From positions 558,001 through 622,000 of the forward strand of contig CP034537.1 in the NCBI GenBank assembly GCA_004000515.1: DNA of 64,000 nucleotides, in the 5' to 3' direction. The notes below the pieces were generated by a model that was given only the letters and a program-made list of their open reading frames with translations, was not told where the DNA came from and did not search any database. This document shows, piece after piece, positions 52,981 through 62,602 of the stretch. Origin of the DNA: Pseudomonas poae. Its GTDB lineage: Bacteria > Pseudomonadota > Gammaproteobacteria > Pseudomonadales > Pseudomonadaceae. Numbering within the stretch: position 1 is the first letter of the stretch; each line of letters starts with the position of its first letter. The translations under genes were made by a program, and so were the position numbers.

Positions 52981-53009
52981 TTGACGCATTGCCGTTCCAG
53001 GCGAATAAT
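52981..53009 (+). promoter_or_regulatory. Promoter of tRNA-Met
   Basis: TTGACG, 17 bases, AATAAT, ending 11 bases before the tRNA, followed by a GC-rich GCGCGCC discriminator as usual for stable RNA promoters. Confidence 0.75.
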
Positions 53010-53020
53010 GCGCGCCACTT

Positions 53021-53097
53021 GGCTACATAGCTCAGTTGGTTAGAGCATAGCATTCATAATGCTGGGGTCCGGGGTTCAAGTCCCTGTGTAGCCACCA
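53021..53097 (+). tRNA. tRNA-Met (CAT anticodon)
   Basis: 77-base cloverleaf: acceptor GGCTACA/TGTAGCC, anticodon arm AGCATTCATAATGCT with CAT, T-arm GGGTTCAAGTCCC, encoded CCA. Elongator methionine type by its paired first acceptor base. A CAT anticodon modified to read isoleucine cannot be excluded by sequence alone. Confidence 0.95.
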
Positions 53098-53103
53098 AGT
53101 ACT

Positions 53104-53136
53104 AAAAACGGCTTACCGAAAGGTAGGCCGTTTTTT
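53104..53136 (+). terminator. Terminator after tRNA-Met
   Basis: AAAAACGGCTTACC GAAA GGTAGGCCGTTTTTT, a stem with GAAA tetraloop and six T. Confidence 0.93.
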
Positions 53137-53437
53137 ATGCCTGTAGAAAAGTGCTGAGGCATACTTCCTGCGGTTCAGCCCCTACAGGAACTCGCAATCA
53201 TCATGTTCGGCGCTGCACGCCACGCCACCAGGAACGCGGTAGTCAAAGGCGGCGGCGAGCAGCAAGTTTCTACTGTCCGAGGGACAGAAAAAGAGCCTGA
53301 TCCTGGCGCTGATCAACGCGCGGGGCAACGCCGCTAAGCCGAGCAGTGCATATGCGCTCAAAAAAACTGCCATCTGTATCGCGACGCTCCCCTACCCCAC
53401 TGTTAGTGTCCTGCATCCCCTACACGGAGTGCCCCTG
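53137..53437 (+). other. Gene-free stretch beside the tRNA, possible coding remnant
   Basis: 301 bases. A 45-codon frame from ATG 53202 and an overlapping frame reading FLLSEGQKKSLILALINARG are both short and without a good ribosome site. The composition resembles coding DNA, so a decayed gene is possible. I recognise no family. The end carries the phzF ribosome site CGGAG. Confidence 0.4.
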
Positions 53438-54217
53438 ATGAAACTGGACATCTATCAAGTCGACGCTTTCAGCCAACACGTTTTCGGTGGCAACGCGGCT
53501 GCCGTCTGCCCACTCACCGAGTGGCTGCCCGCCGAGCAATTGCAGCGCATCGCCGCCGAAAATAACCTCTCGGAAACCGCGTTTTTCGTGCGCCGTGACG
53601 ACATTTATGAATTGCGTTGGTTTACTCCGGAAGTCGAAGTGGACCTGTGCGGGCATGCGACGTTGGCAGCCGCCTGGGTGTTGATCCACAAGCTCGCGGA
53701 TGCGCCGCAGGTGCTGCGCTTTGCAACCCGCAGCGGTGAGCTTCGGGTGACGCGCAACGGCGACGAACTGGCGATGGACTTCCCGGCCAAGCAACCCGAG
53801 CGTTGCGAGCCGCCGGCGGGAATGTTGACCGCCTTGGGCATCGAACGCGCCGACGTATATGGCACCGACGATTACATCGTGCTGGTAGACGATGAAGCGC
53901 AGGTCGCTGCGTTGAAACCCGACTTCGCACGCCTCAAGGGCCTGCCCAAGCGCGGGATCGCCGTCACCGCCAAGAGCACGCGCTTCGACTTTGTTTCCCG
54001 CTGGTTCGGCCCGAACGTGGGCGTCAATGAAGACCCGGTCACCGGCTCGGCCCACACATCGCTGGCACCGTTCTGGGCCGAACGCCTAGGCAAGTCGCAA
54101 TTGACCGCCGAACAAGGCGGCGAGCGCCGTGGCCAGTTGCGTTGCGAGCTCAAGGGCGACCGCGTGATCATCTCCGGGCATGCCGTGCTCTATCTTCAAG
54201 GCACGATTTACCTGTAA
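53438..54217 (+). CDS. PhzF-family isomerase
   Basis: 259 aa, PhzF/DAP-epimerase-like fold with catalytic Glu in NNLSETAFF (about residue 45), the CGHATLAAAW segment and the mirrored NEDPVTGSAH motif. PhzF itself makes phenazines, but no other phz genes are present, so this is a general family member with unknown substrate. Start ATG 53438 has ribosome site CGGAG. Confidence 0.92.
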   Translation: MKLDIYQVDAFSQHVFGGNAAAVCPLTEWLPAEQLQRIAAENNLSETAFFVRRDDIYELRWFTPEVEVDLCGHATLAAAWVLIHKLADAPQVLRFATRSGELRVTRNGDELAMDFPAKQPERCEPPAGMLTALGIERADVYGTDDYIVLVDDEAQVAALKPDFARLKGLPKRGIAVTAKSTRFDFVSRWFGPNVGVNEDPVTGSAHTSLAPFWAERLGKSQLTAEQGGERRGQLRCELKGDRVIISGHAVLYLQGTIYL

Positions 54218-54252
54218 AAAGTACGGCCCAAGGACAACAGATCATTTTCACA

Positions 54253-56079
54253 ATGAACGGAGTTCAGCGCGTGCTTTTGATTTCCCGCCGACGGTTGTCG
54301 GTGATTGCGGCAGCCCTCACCCTGGCGGCGTGCCATACCCCGATCAACGAACAACCGCCGGCACCGGAGTTGGGCTCGGGCTATCGCACCGACCTCAGCA
54401 CCCGCCACGCCGAGCGCCATATGGCCGCCGCCGCCAACCCGCTGGCGGCCGAAGCCGGGCGTGAGATGTTGCGCCAGGGCGGTTCGGCGATTGACGCAGC
54501 GATTGCGATGCAAGCCGTGCTGACCCTGGTGGAACCGCAATCGTCCGGTATTGGCGGCGGCGCGTTCATCATGCTGTGGGACGGGAAAAACGTGCACGCC
54601 TATGACGGCCGTGAAACGGCGCCCGCCGGTGCGACCGAGCGGTTGTTCTTGCGGGCCGACGGCACACCGATGACGTTTCCCGAAGCGCAGATCGGCGGGC
54701 GCTCGGTCGGCACGCCGGGCGTATTGCGCGCGCTGGAGATGGCGCACAAGAAGACTGGGCACCTGCAATGGGCCAAGCTGTTTGAACCGGCTATTCGCTT
54801 ATCGGAACAGGGCTTCGCGATTTCCCCGCGCCTGCACGCGCTGATCGCCGCCGACCGCTATATCCCAACGTCGCCAGAAATGGCGGCGTACTTTTGAATG
54901 CCGATGGCACCGCCAAGGCCACCGGCACGCTGCTGAAAAACCCGGCGCTGGCCGCCGTGTTCAAACGTATCGCCATGGAGGGACCGGACGCGCTGTATCA
55001 CGGGCCGATTGCCGACGAGATCGTGCGCAAGGTCCAGGGCAATCGCAATCCAGGCAGCCTGTCCCAGGCCGACCTTCAGGGCTACACCGTCAAGGAGCGT
55101 GCTCCGCTGTGCACCGACTACAAGCAATGGAAGGTGTGCGGCATGCCACCACCGTCGTCAGGCGGGATTGCCATCGCGCAGATCCTGGGGACATTGCAGG
55201 CGCTGGAGGCCCGCAACCCTCAATTGGCCCTCGCATCAATGCCGCCAGTGAAGAGCACCTCACCCGCCGGCCTTGAACCCACTCCCGAAGCGGTACACCT
55301 GCTCGCCGAAGCCGGCCGCCTGGCCTTTGCCGATCGCGGGCTGTACGTCGCCGACGCCGACTTCGTGCCGGTGCCGGTGGCAGGTCTTGTCGCCCCGACT
55401 ACCTGGCCAAGCGTGCAGCCTTGATCGGCGAGCGCAGCATGGGCACCGCCAAGCCGGGCACCCCTGCGGGTATCCAGGTGGCGTACGCGCCGGACCGCTC
55501 GCCACTGCGTATTTCCACCTCGCAAGTGGTGGCGGTGGATGACTGGGGCGGCGCGATATCGATGACCACCACCGTGGAAGCGGCGTTCGGCGCCCATGTG
55601 ATGGTCCAGGGCTTTTGCTCAACAACCAGATGACCGACTTTTCGTTCATCCCCGAAGAACACGGCCGGCCCGTCGCCAATCGTGTCGAGCCCGGCAAACG
55701 CCCACGCTCGGCCATGGCGCCGACACTGGTGTTCGACCGCCACAGCGGCGAGCTGCTGGCCACGGTGGGCTCGCCCGGCGGTTCGCAAATCATCGAGTAC
55801 GTGAGCAAGTCACTGGTGGCGATGCTCGACTGGAACCTCGACCCGCAAGCCGCCATCAGCCTGCCCAACTTCGGCAGTCGCAATGGTGCGACCGAGCTGG
55901 AACAAGGGCTGTTCAGCCCGGCCTTGAAACAAGCCCTGAAAGACAAAGGCCACGTGCTCAACGAGATCGACATGACCAGCGGCATCCAAGCCATCGTCCG
56001 CACGCGTGATGCCAACGGCAAGGTGTCGCTGAACGGCGGCGCAGACCCTCGGCGCGAAGGCGAAGCCGTCGGCGACTGA
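54253..56079 (+). CDS. ggt: Gamma-glutamyltranspeptidase lipoprotein; three frameshifts (near 54892, 55397, 55614)
   Basis: About 609 aa Ntn-hydrolase that cleaves gamma-glutamyl bonds, for example in glutathione, in the periplasm. The N-terminus has a lipobox LAAC instead of a plain signal peptide. Family segments ANPLAAEAGREMLRQGGSAIDAAIAMQ, SSGIGGGAFIM, and the self-cleavage threonine in ISMTTTVE are present; GSPGGSQII is near the end. Missing T, C and T bases at the three sites restore one frame. Confidence 0.92.
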
Positions 56080-56103
56080 CCTTTGATCAACGGAGAAAGC
56101 CCT

Positions 56104-56828
56104 GTGCAGCAGGCAGACAATCTCGGCGCCATTCCCGGCGTCGAACACGGTTTTGCACGATCAATGATCCACTGTGCCCGGCTGATGTATTCATTGCCAA
56201 GCAGGTGCACAGTGCTTCAGTCATTGATTGGCAAGCGGGCCAGCAGACCAACACAATACCGGCCGACGGCGTTTTTACCGATGAGCATCAGCCGATCGCG
56301 GTGATCACGGCTGACTGCTTGCCCATTCTTATCGCCGCAAAAAACGGCGAGAAAGTCGCGGCGGTGCATGGCGGCTGGAAGGGTTTGCAAGGTGGCATCA
56401 TCGCCAATGCCGTGCAGCGTTTTGCTGACGCGGGGATTGCCGTCGACCAACTGCGGGTGGCAATCGGGCCATCGGTCAAACCATGCTGCTATGAAGTGAG
56501 CGATGAGTTCATCGCCCAGTTCCAGGCGAACCAGGGGCACTTGTGGCAGGACGGGAAGGCGCCGTGGAGCGCTGTGCAACCGGCGCCATTGCTGGCACCG
56601 CAGATCACACCGCCCCATGCGCGGCAGGCAGGGAGCGCGTGGTTTGACTTGAGTGGGTATGGGTTGATCTTGCTGCAGGCGGCCGGCGTTTCGCGTGAGC
56701 AGATTGAGGTGAGTGAGGTATGTACTTACTGCACCTCGTCGGCATTTGCCAGCTATCGCCGAAGAACGCATAACCCGCAGGAAGCGAGGACGTTGATCTA
56801 TTCGTGGATTGCGACCAAGCACTTGTAG
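56104..56828 (+). CDS. Laccase-domain protein, PgeF/YfiH family; one frameshift near 56153
   Basis: About 241 aa. The conserved metal-site motifs are VHSASV, ITADCLPIL, HGGWKGL, AIGPSVKPCCYEV and CTYCTSSAFASYRR. GTG start at 56104; a missing T in GGTTTTGCACG joins GVEHGF to TINDPLCPADVF. E. coli YfiH/PgeF edits peptidoglycan precursors carrying L-Ser in place of L-Ala; other members act on adenosine. It converges with ddl. Confidence 0.88.
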
Positions 56829-56869
56829 TGAGCGGGCTTGTCGAATCGTCGCACCGCCCGCTCACTACA
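56825..56869. terminator. Shared bidirectional hairpin between the laccase-domain gene and ddl
   Basis: GTAGTGAGCGGGC and GCCCGCTCACTAC form a perfect 13-bp inverted repeat around a 19-base loop, beginning in the last codon and stop of the rightward gene. No T run. It resembles REP cores in sequence (GAGCGGGC). Confidence 0.65.
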
Positions 56870-56871
56870 GG

Positions 56872-57966
56872 TCAGCGGCTGATCTTCAAGCCCATGCGCG
56901 CGGCATGCCGCTCCAGCGCCAGTTCGATCAAGCGGCTGACCAACTCGCTGTAACTCATCCCCGCCGCCTGCCACAGCTTGGGGTACATGCTGATACGGGT
57001 GAAGCCGGGCAGTGAGTTGATCTCGTTGATCAGCACTTCGCCGTCGTCGGTGAGGAACACGTCGACTCGCGCCAAGCCCGCGCAACCCAACACCTCAAAC
57101 GCTTCGATGGCCAGGCGACGGATACGCTCGCTGGCCTCGCTGCTGATATCCGCCGGCACCACCACCTGGGCAGCCTGGCCGTCGATGTATTTGCTGTCGT
57201 AGGAATAAAAGCCACTGCTCACGACGATTTCACCGCAGCCGCTGGCGATAGGGTTGTCGTTGCCCAACACGGCGCATTCGATTTCACGGCCCCGAACGGC
57301 AGATTCCACCAGCACCTTTTCATCAAAGCCCAAGGCCAGTTCGACGGCGGCGTGGTACTCGGCTTCATCGGCGACTTTGCTCACGCCCACCGATGAACCC
57401 TGGTTGGCGGGTTTGACGAACATCGGCAAGCCGAGCGTGTTCACCGCCACCTCAAAGGTGGTGCGTGCAGCATTGCGGCGGGTCAGGGTGATAAACGGTG
57501 TGACGCCAATGCCCGCATCGCGCAGCAGGCGCTTGCTGATGTCCTTGTCCATGCACACCGCCGAGCCGAGGACATCGGAGCCGACGAAGGGCAAGTCGGC
57601 CATGCGCAGCAAGCCTTGCAGGCAGCCGTCTTCGCCGAGGGTGCCGTGGACGATCGGAAAGATCACGTCGATGTGTTCCAGCAGGCCGCTGCCGGCGGTT
57701 TCGACCACTTGCTGGCTGGCCTTGCCGGGCACGACCGCCAGTTCGCGGTTGGATTGGTTGAGCGCGATCAGGGCCGGGTTTTCCTGGTTGATCAGGAAGT
57801 TCGACGTGTCGTTGAGGTGCCAGTGGCCGGCCTTGTCGATGCCGATCAGCACGGGCTCGAAGCGTGTGCGGTCGAGGGCATCGACGATATTGCGCGCCGA
57901 CTGCAACGAGACTTCGTGCTCAGCCGAACGGCCACCAAAAATAATCCCTACACGCACTTTGCTCAT
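56872..57966 (-). CDS. ddlA: D-alanine--D-alanine ligase (DdlA type)
   Basis: 364-aa ATP-grasp ligase making the D-Ala-D-Ala end of peptidoglycan precursors. N-terminus [52 protein letters not shown], and [17 protein letters not shown] are diagnostic. Length and N-terminal motif fit DdlA rather than the DdlB found in the mur cluster. Confidence 0.96.
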   Translation of the reverse strand: MSKVRVGIIFGGRSAEHEVSLQSARNIVDALDRTRFEPVLIGIDKAGHWHLNDTSNFLINQENPALIALNQSNRELAVVPGKASQQVVETAGSGLLEHIDVIFPIVHGTLGEDGCLQGLLRMADLPFVGSDVLGSAVCMDKDISKRLLRDAGIGVTPFITLTRRNAARTTFEVAVNTLGLPMFVKPANQGSSVGVSKVADEAEYHAAVELALGFDEKVLVESAVRGREIECAVLGNDNPIASGCGEIVVSSGFYSYDSKYIDGQAAQVVVPADISSEASERIRRLAIEAFEVLGCAGLARVDVFLTDDGEVLINEINSLPGFTRISMYPKLWQAAGMSYSELVSRLIELALERHAARMGLKISR

Positions 57967-58010
57967 GACCCGGCCTCACTGTTGAAAGTAAGGCTTCTTA
58001 CCACGGGCCG

Positions 58011-58662
58011 TCAGCGATTCGCTACCAGATGTGCGCCGAACAGCACATAGCAACCACCCGCAAAGCGGTCGAGCCACTGCGCGAACGGCTGTAGAGGTTG
58101 GCCATGCGCTCGCTGGAAAACACCAGGGCTACGCTGGAGTACCAACTGAAAGACAAGGTGGCCATGGTGATCACCGCCAAGGTCAGCAGCATCGGCGACG
58201 GCGAAGGTGGCATGGTGGAGGCAAAGATAGTGGCCACGAACAGCGCGGCCTTGGGGTTGGACAGGTTACCCAGCAACCCCAGGCGCCACGCAGAGAACAG
58301 TGAGCGACGAGGTTCGTCCGGCAGCAGGTTCTGGCCCATGGCCGGCGCGGAGCGTTTGAACAGTTTCAGCCCGAGGTAGATGAGGTAACAGCCACCGATG
58401 ATCTTGAAGGCCAGGTACAGCATCGGCGCGGCAGTAAACAGCGACTTGATGCCCAGGCCGCCCGCCAGCCCCACAGGACAGTGCCGGTGGCTACGCCGGC
58501 CGACGCCACTACGCCATGGCGACGCGAACAACTGGCGGCCAATTGCGCCGTGTTGAAGAAGTTGGGGCCGGGTGTCACCACCGCCACGGTCCACAGCAGG
58601 GCCAGTGATACCAGGGGCGCCGCATAGGCAGGGTTGAAAAAAATCCATGGGGGCAACTCCAT
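58011..58662 (-). CDS. LysE/RhtB-family amino-acid exporter; two frameshifts (near 58470 and 58085)
   Basis: About 217 aa with six hydrophobic helices; the family motif TPGPNFFNTAQLA lies at residues 29-41. A missing G near 58470 joins TVLWG to LAGGLGIKSL, and a missing T near 58085 gives the normal end GGCYVLFGAHLVANR. ATG 58662 gives MELPPWIFF. Divergent from an AraC regulator that probably controls it. Confidence 0.87.
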
Positions 58663-58787
58663 CAGCGCAGGGCACGAATGGCGATCATAGGCCCCGCCCC
58701 TGAGCTGCACAATCGTACAAGACACCGGCAGACAGGCAATGCAAGACTGGGTTACCGTATTTCCACCTCAATTTGTGACAAGCCACC

Positions 58788-59597
58788 ATGGGCCATCCCA
58801 CCTCGCCCCTCGATTGGATGCACCGCGCCCCGCACGCCAGCGGCATGGACCGCATCGAGGCGTACTTTGCCGGCTTCGCGTTCGACCCGCATCGCCATGA
58901 CACCTACGCCATTGGCCGTACGTTGTTCGGCGTGCAGAGTTTTCATTATCGCGGCTGCATGACTCACAGCCTGCCCGGCACCACCATGGTGATTCATCCT
59001 GACGAGACCCATGACGGTCGCGCCAGCAGTGTGGAGGGCTTCCGGTATCGCATGATCTACGTGGAGCCGGCGCTGATCCAGCAGATCCTCGGCGGCAAGC
59101 CTTTACCGTTCATTCCCAATGGCCATACCACCGACCCGCGCCTGTTTCGCGCCAGTGAAGTGCTGTTGCAGAACCTGGATTGCCCGATTGATCCGCTGCA
59201 AGAACAGGATGCGATGTACGACGTTGCCCAAGCGCTGAGCGAAGCCTCGGGCGTCATCGTCAGCCGCAAGTCCTTCGACTACGTCGCCGCCGAACGTGCG
59301 CGGGAATTTATCCACAGCGCCCTGGGCCGCAGCATTACTTTGGATGAAATGGCCGACCACGCCGGGCGTGACCGCTGGGCGTTGTCGCGAGATTTTCGCT
59401 TGTTGTTCGGCACCAGCCCCTACCGCTACCTGACGATGCGCCGCCTGGACCTGGTACGCAGCCTGCTGGCCCAAGGCACATCGCTGGTAGACGCCGCGAT
59501 GACCGCCGGTTTCACCGACCAGAGCCACATGACCCGGCAGTTTCGCAGCACCTACGGCATGCCGCCGTCGCGTTGGGTGAAGATGTTGGGGCGCTGA
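58788..59597 (+). CDS. AraC-family transcriptional regulator
   Basis: 269 aa: N-terminal cupin-type sensing domain (HRHDTYAIGRTLFG; TTMVIHPDETHDGRAS) and two C-terminal helix-turn-helix motifs (ITLDEMADHAGRDRWALSRDFRLLFGTSPYRYL and LVDAAMTAGFTDQSHMTRQFRSTYGMPPSRW). Its position opposite a LysE exporter gene, 125 bases apart, is a common regulator-exporter pair. Confidence 0.93.
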   Translation: MGHPTSPLDWMHRAPHASGMDRIEAYFAGFAFDPHRHDTYAIGRTLFGVQSFHYRGCMTHSLPGTTMVIHPDETHDGRASSVEGFRYRMIYVEPALIQQILGGKPLPFIPNGHTTDPRLFRASEVLLQNLDCPIDPLQEQDAMYDVAQALSEASGVIVSRKSFDYVAAERAREFIHSALGRSITLDEMADHAGRDRWALSRDFRLLFGTSPYRYLTMRRLDLVRSLLAQGTSLVDAAMTAGFTDQSHMTRQFRSTYGMPPSRWVKMLGR

Positions 59598-59621
59598 AGC
59601 TTTCAATTTGCACATTTGGAC

Positions 59622-60995
59622 CTAGGTTGTTTCCAGGCTTGTGCTCGACTCGAGACTGTTTTCCTTCAGTCTCAATGCCAATAGCGCCCCCACCAACGCA
59701 ACCCCCGCGCTCCACCACAACGCCCACTCAATCCCTCCGGCATTGGCCACCGACACCAGCACCGCCAGCCCCAGCGCCCCTCCAATCTGCTGGCTGGTGG
59801 ACGCCATCCCTGCCGCCACCCCCTGCTCTCCAGGCCGAATACCCAGGCCCGCCGCTACCCACATTGCTGTCCACGTCATGCCTTGGCCGATGCTCAAGAT
59901 GAATATCCCCGGCAGCAACGACCAAAATCCCACCCCAGTCGGCAATGCCCAGCACACCAGCGCAATACCCACCGCGCCCGCCAGTTGCCCGCTGACCAGC
60001 GTGTTACGCAGGCCAATCCTGACCAACGAACGCTCGGCCAGCCAGATCCCGAAGGTGCACACCAGCGTCGCCGGCAAAAACGCCAGGCCTGCCTGCAACA
60101 CGCTGTAGCCGTAGACCTGCTGGTAATACAAGGCAAGGAAGTAGTACTGCACGCCAAAGCTGCTCATGAACACCGCCGTCAGCACCATGGCCATGCGCAG
60201 TTCGCGGTAGGCGAACAACCGCAACGGCATCAGCGGGTCGCGCCCGCGATGTTCGATCCAGGCGAACAGCCCCAGCAATGCTGCGGCAGAGGCGATGCAC
60301 CCCAGGGTTCGCGGGGCCACCCAGCCCCACTCCGGGCCTTGCACCAAGGAGAACACCAGCAAGGTGCCACCGACGGTCACGGTCAACGCGCCGCTGATAT
60401 CAAAGTTGCGCCCCCGCGCCCGTTCGCCATCGGCCGGAATCCAATAACGCGCCGCCCACGCACAACCACCGGCCAGCGGCACGTTCACCAGGAACACCGC
60501 TTCCCACCCCCACACCTGCGTCAGCACACCGCCGAGCAACGCGCCCAACGCCAGGCCCGCCGCCGAGGCCGCGCTCCACACCGCAAATGCACGGTTACGC
60601 TCTGGACCTTCGGCGTAGTGGGTGTTGATCAATGCCAAGGTTGCCGGAAACAACAACGCCCCACCCACGCCCTGCACCGCCCGCGCCAGCACTAGCAACA
60701 TCGCGCTGCCACCGAGCACCGCCGCCAGGGACGACAGGGCATACAGCGACTGGCCCACCCGGTACAGCCGACGCTTGCCGAGCAGGTCCGTGGCCCTTCC
60801 ACCCAATAACAGGAAACCGCCAAACGCCACGCTGTAGGCGCTGACCACCCACTGCAGTTGCTGGGCGGAAAAATCCAGGTGGCTGCCGATCTGCGGCAAG
60901 GCGACAAACACGATGGTCGCATCGAGGGCGATGATCAGTTGCGCAGTGGCCAGCAGCAACAGCATCAGGCCAGAGGGTCGAGAGGGAGACATCAC
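59622..60995 (-). CDS. MFS drug-efflux transporter, DHA2 (EmrB/QacA) family
   Basis: 457-aa membrane protein with 14 likely helices. LDATIVFVALPQIG at the start and WRATDLLGKRR-type loop (GGRATDLLGKRRLYRVG) plus motif C-like GLALGALLGGVLTQVWGWEAVFLVNVPLAG are DHA2 marks. Divergent from a LysR gene, 91 bases apart. The substrate is unknown. Confidence 0.92.
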   Translation of the reverse strand: MMSPSRPSGLMLLLLATAQLIIALDATIVFVALPQIGSHLDFSAQQLQWVVSAYSVAFGGFLLLGGRATDLLGKRRLYRVGQSLYALSSLAAVLGGSAMLLVLARAVQGVGGALLFPATLALINTHYAEGPERNRAFAVWSAASAAGLALGALLGGVLTQVWGWEAVFLVNVPLAGGCAWAARYWIPADGERARGRNFDISGALTVTVGGTLLVFSLVQGPEWGWVAPRTLGCIASAAALLGLFAWIEHRGRDPLMPLRLFAYRELRMAMVLTAVFMSSFGVQYYFLALYYQQVYGYSVLQAGLAFLPATLVCTFGIWLAERSLVRIGLRNTLVSGQLAGAVGIALVCWALPTGVGFWSLLPGIFILSIGQGMTWTAMWVAAGLGIRPGEQGVAAGMASTSQQIGGALGLAVLVSVANAGGIEWALWWSAGVALVGALLALRLKENSLESSTSLETT

Positions 60996-61086
60996 AGCGT
61001 CCTGTCCGAAAATGAAGGGCGTCAGTGTCTTTCATGCCCAGCAGATGATAAATAGCTCTTTCACTCTTTCAGTAATGACTTTAATC

Positions 61087-61971
61087 ATGGATCTGAATGC
61101 TGTTCGTTTGCTCGTCCGCGTAGCCGAAACCCGCAGCTTCACGCGCGCTGCAGGTGACCTTGGGCTGACCCAATCCGGCCTGTCCCGCGCTATTTCCCGC
61201 CTGGAAAGCGAGCTAGGTGTGCGCCTGCTGCAACGCAATACCCGCAGCGTCAGCCTCACGCCCGACGGGCAGATGCTCTACGAGCGCAGCGCGCCATTGC
61301 TGGCGGAACTGGCCGAAGCCGAAAAGCTCATGCTTGACCGACGCAGCACCCCGTCCGGCCTGTTGAAGATCAGCACGCCGTCACTGTTCGGGCGCAAAGT
61401 GGTGATGCCGGTGATCGGCGAGTTGACGTTGCGCTACCCCGAGTTGCGCATTGAAGCGGTGATGACCGACCGCCTGGTAGATATCGTCGACGAGGGCTTC
61501 GACGCCCTGCTGCGCACCGGCGAGATTCAGGACCAACGCCTGATCGCTCGCTCCCTGACGCCGCTGCGCTGGGTTACCGTCGCCGCCCCTGCCTACCTCG
61601 CCCGCTTCGGCACCCCGCACAGCGTCGATGACCTCCAGGACCACAACTGCCTCACCGTGCGTAACTTGCGCAGCGGGCGCATGGTGGATTGGCAGTTCAT
61701 GCTGGAAGGCAAGGTGCAAGACGTGAGCGTCGAAGGACGGCTGATCTTTGATATAGGCGACGCGCTGGTGGACGGCGCCGTGGGCGGGTTTGGTATCGCC
61801 CAAGTGATGGATTTTGCGGTGCGCGACGATCTGGAGACCGGACGGCTGGTGCCGGTGCTGGAAGCCTTCGCCGGGCGCAGCCGAACGATCTCGTTGGTGT
61901 ATCCGCCGTCGCGGCAGTACTCGCCAAAACTGATGGCGTTTGCCGACGCACTGGCAAACGCCCGCTGGTAA
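61087..61971 (+). CDS. LysR-family transcriptional regulator
   Basis: 294 aa: N-terminal winged helix (VAETRSFTRAAGDLGLTQSGLSRAISRLESELG) and C-terminal periplasmic-binding-like effector domain with the MDRLVD/LLRTGE segments of the PBP2_CrgA-type group. ATG 61087 (MDLNAVRLL) gives the usual N-terminus. Likely regulator of the divergent MFS exporter. Confidence 0.93.
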   Translation: MDLNAVRLLVRVAETRSFTRAAGDLGLTQSGLSRAISRLESELGVRLLQRNTRSVSLTPDGQMLYERSAPLLAELAEAEKLMLDRRSTPSGLLKISTPSLFGRKVVMPVIGELTLRYPELRIEAVMTDRLVDIVDEGFDALLRTGEIQDQRLIARSLTPLRWVTVAAPAYLARFGTPHSVDDLQDHNCLTVRNLRSGRMVDWQFMLEGKVQDVSVEGRLIFDIGDALVDGAVGGFGIAQVMDFAVRDDLETGRLVPVLEAFAGRSRTISLVYPPSRQYSPKLMAFADALANARW

Positions 61972-61974
61972 GGC

Positions 61975-62550
61975 TTACAACTGGCGCCCGGTAATCGGCT
62001 CGCCGATGGTCAGGAAGTTGCCGCCCGCGATGTGATGCAAGGTGCGCAATTGATCGTGGCCTTCGAAATGCCAGTGGCCCTCGCTGAACACGCGTTCGTC
62101 GGCATAGGCCGCGACCACTTCGCCGAGGAACAGGTCATAGGTCTGCTGGTTGTGAGGCTCGGGCAGCAGACGGCACTCCAGCCAAGCGACGCAACCTTCC
62201 AGTAGCGGTGCTTCGGTGTGCTCGCCGTTGAACGTCTGTAGGCCATAAGTGGCGAATTTGTCCGTCTCGGCACCGCTGGTGTTGCCCACCGTTTGCACCA
62301 GGTCGGCCTGGGCTACGCACGGCACTTGAAGCACAAAGGTGCCAGCGCCTTCCAGCAGTTGGCGGGTCCAGGTGGCCTTGTCCAGCACGACCGCGACTTT
62401 CGGCGGTTCGAAATCCAGTGGCATGGCCCAGGCGGCGGCCATGATATTGCGCCGGCCATTGTGCGCAGCGCTCACCAGCACGGTCGGGCCGTGATTGAGC
62501 AAACGGTAGGCCTTGGACAGCGGAACGGGGCGACGGTGGGTAGGGCTCAT
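61975..62550 (-). CDS. Flavin reductase-like FMN-binding protein
   Basis: 191 aa of the flavin reductase split-barrel family (YRLLNHGPTVLVSAAH, NIMAAAWAMPLDFEPPKVAVVLD, GTFVLQVPC). ATG 62550 is used in place of the upstream 62568. Converges with the LysR gene, 3 bases apart. Which flavin and partner are unknown. Confidence 0.9.
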   Translation of the reverse strand: MSPTHRRPVPLSKAYRLLNHGPTVLVSAAHNGRRNIMAAAWAMPLDFEPPKVAVVLDKATWTRQLLEGAGTFVLQVPCVAQADLVQTVGNTSGAETDKFATYGLQTFNGEHTEAPLLEGCVAWLECRLLPEPHNQQTYDLFLGEVVAAYADERVFSEGHWHFEGHDQLRTLHHIAGGNFLTIGEPITGRQL

Positions 62551-62602
62551 GGACAGTCGGCTCTTCAAGCGAGAAAAAACCTACGATACCTGAGCCCTAC
62601 GC

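Noticed and set aside
53182..53373. 63-codon minus-strand frame next to tRNA-Met
   Set aside because: No ribosome site, no recognisable family, biased composition.
53438..54217. Phenazine biosynthesis cluster
   Set aside because: Only a PhzF-family gene is present; no phzA-E or phzG around it.
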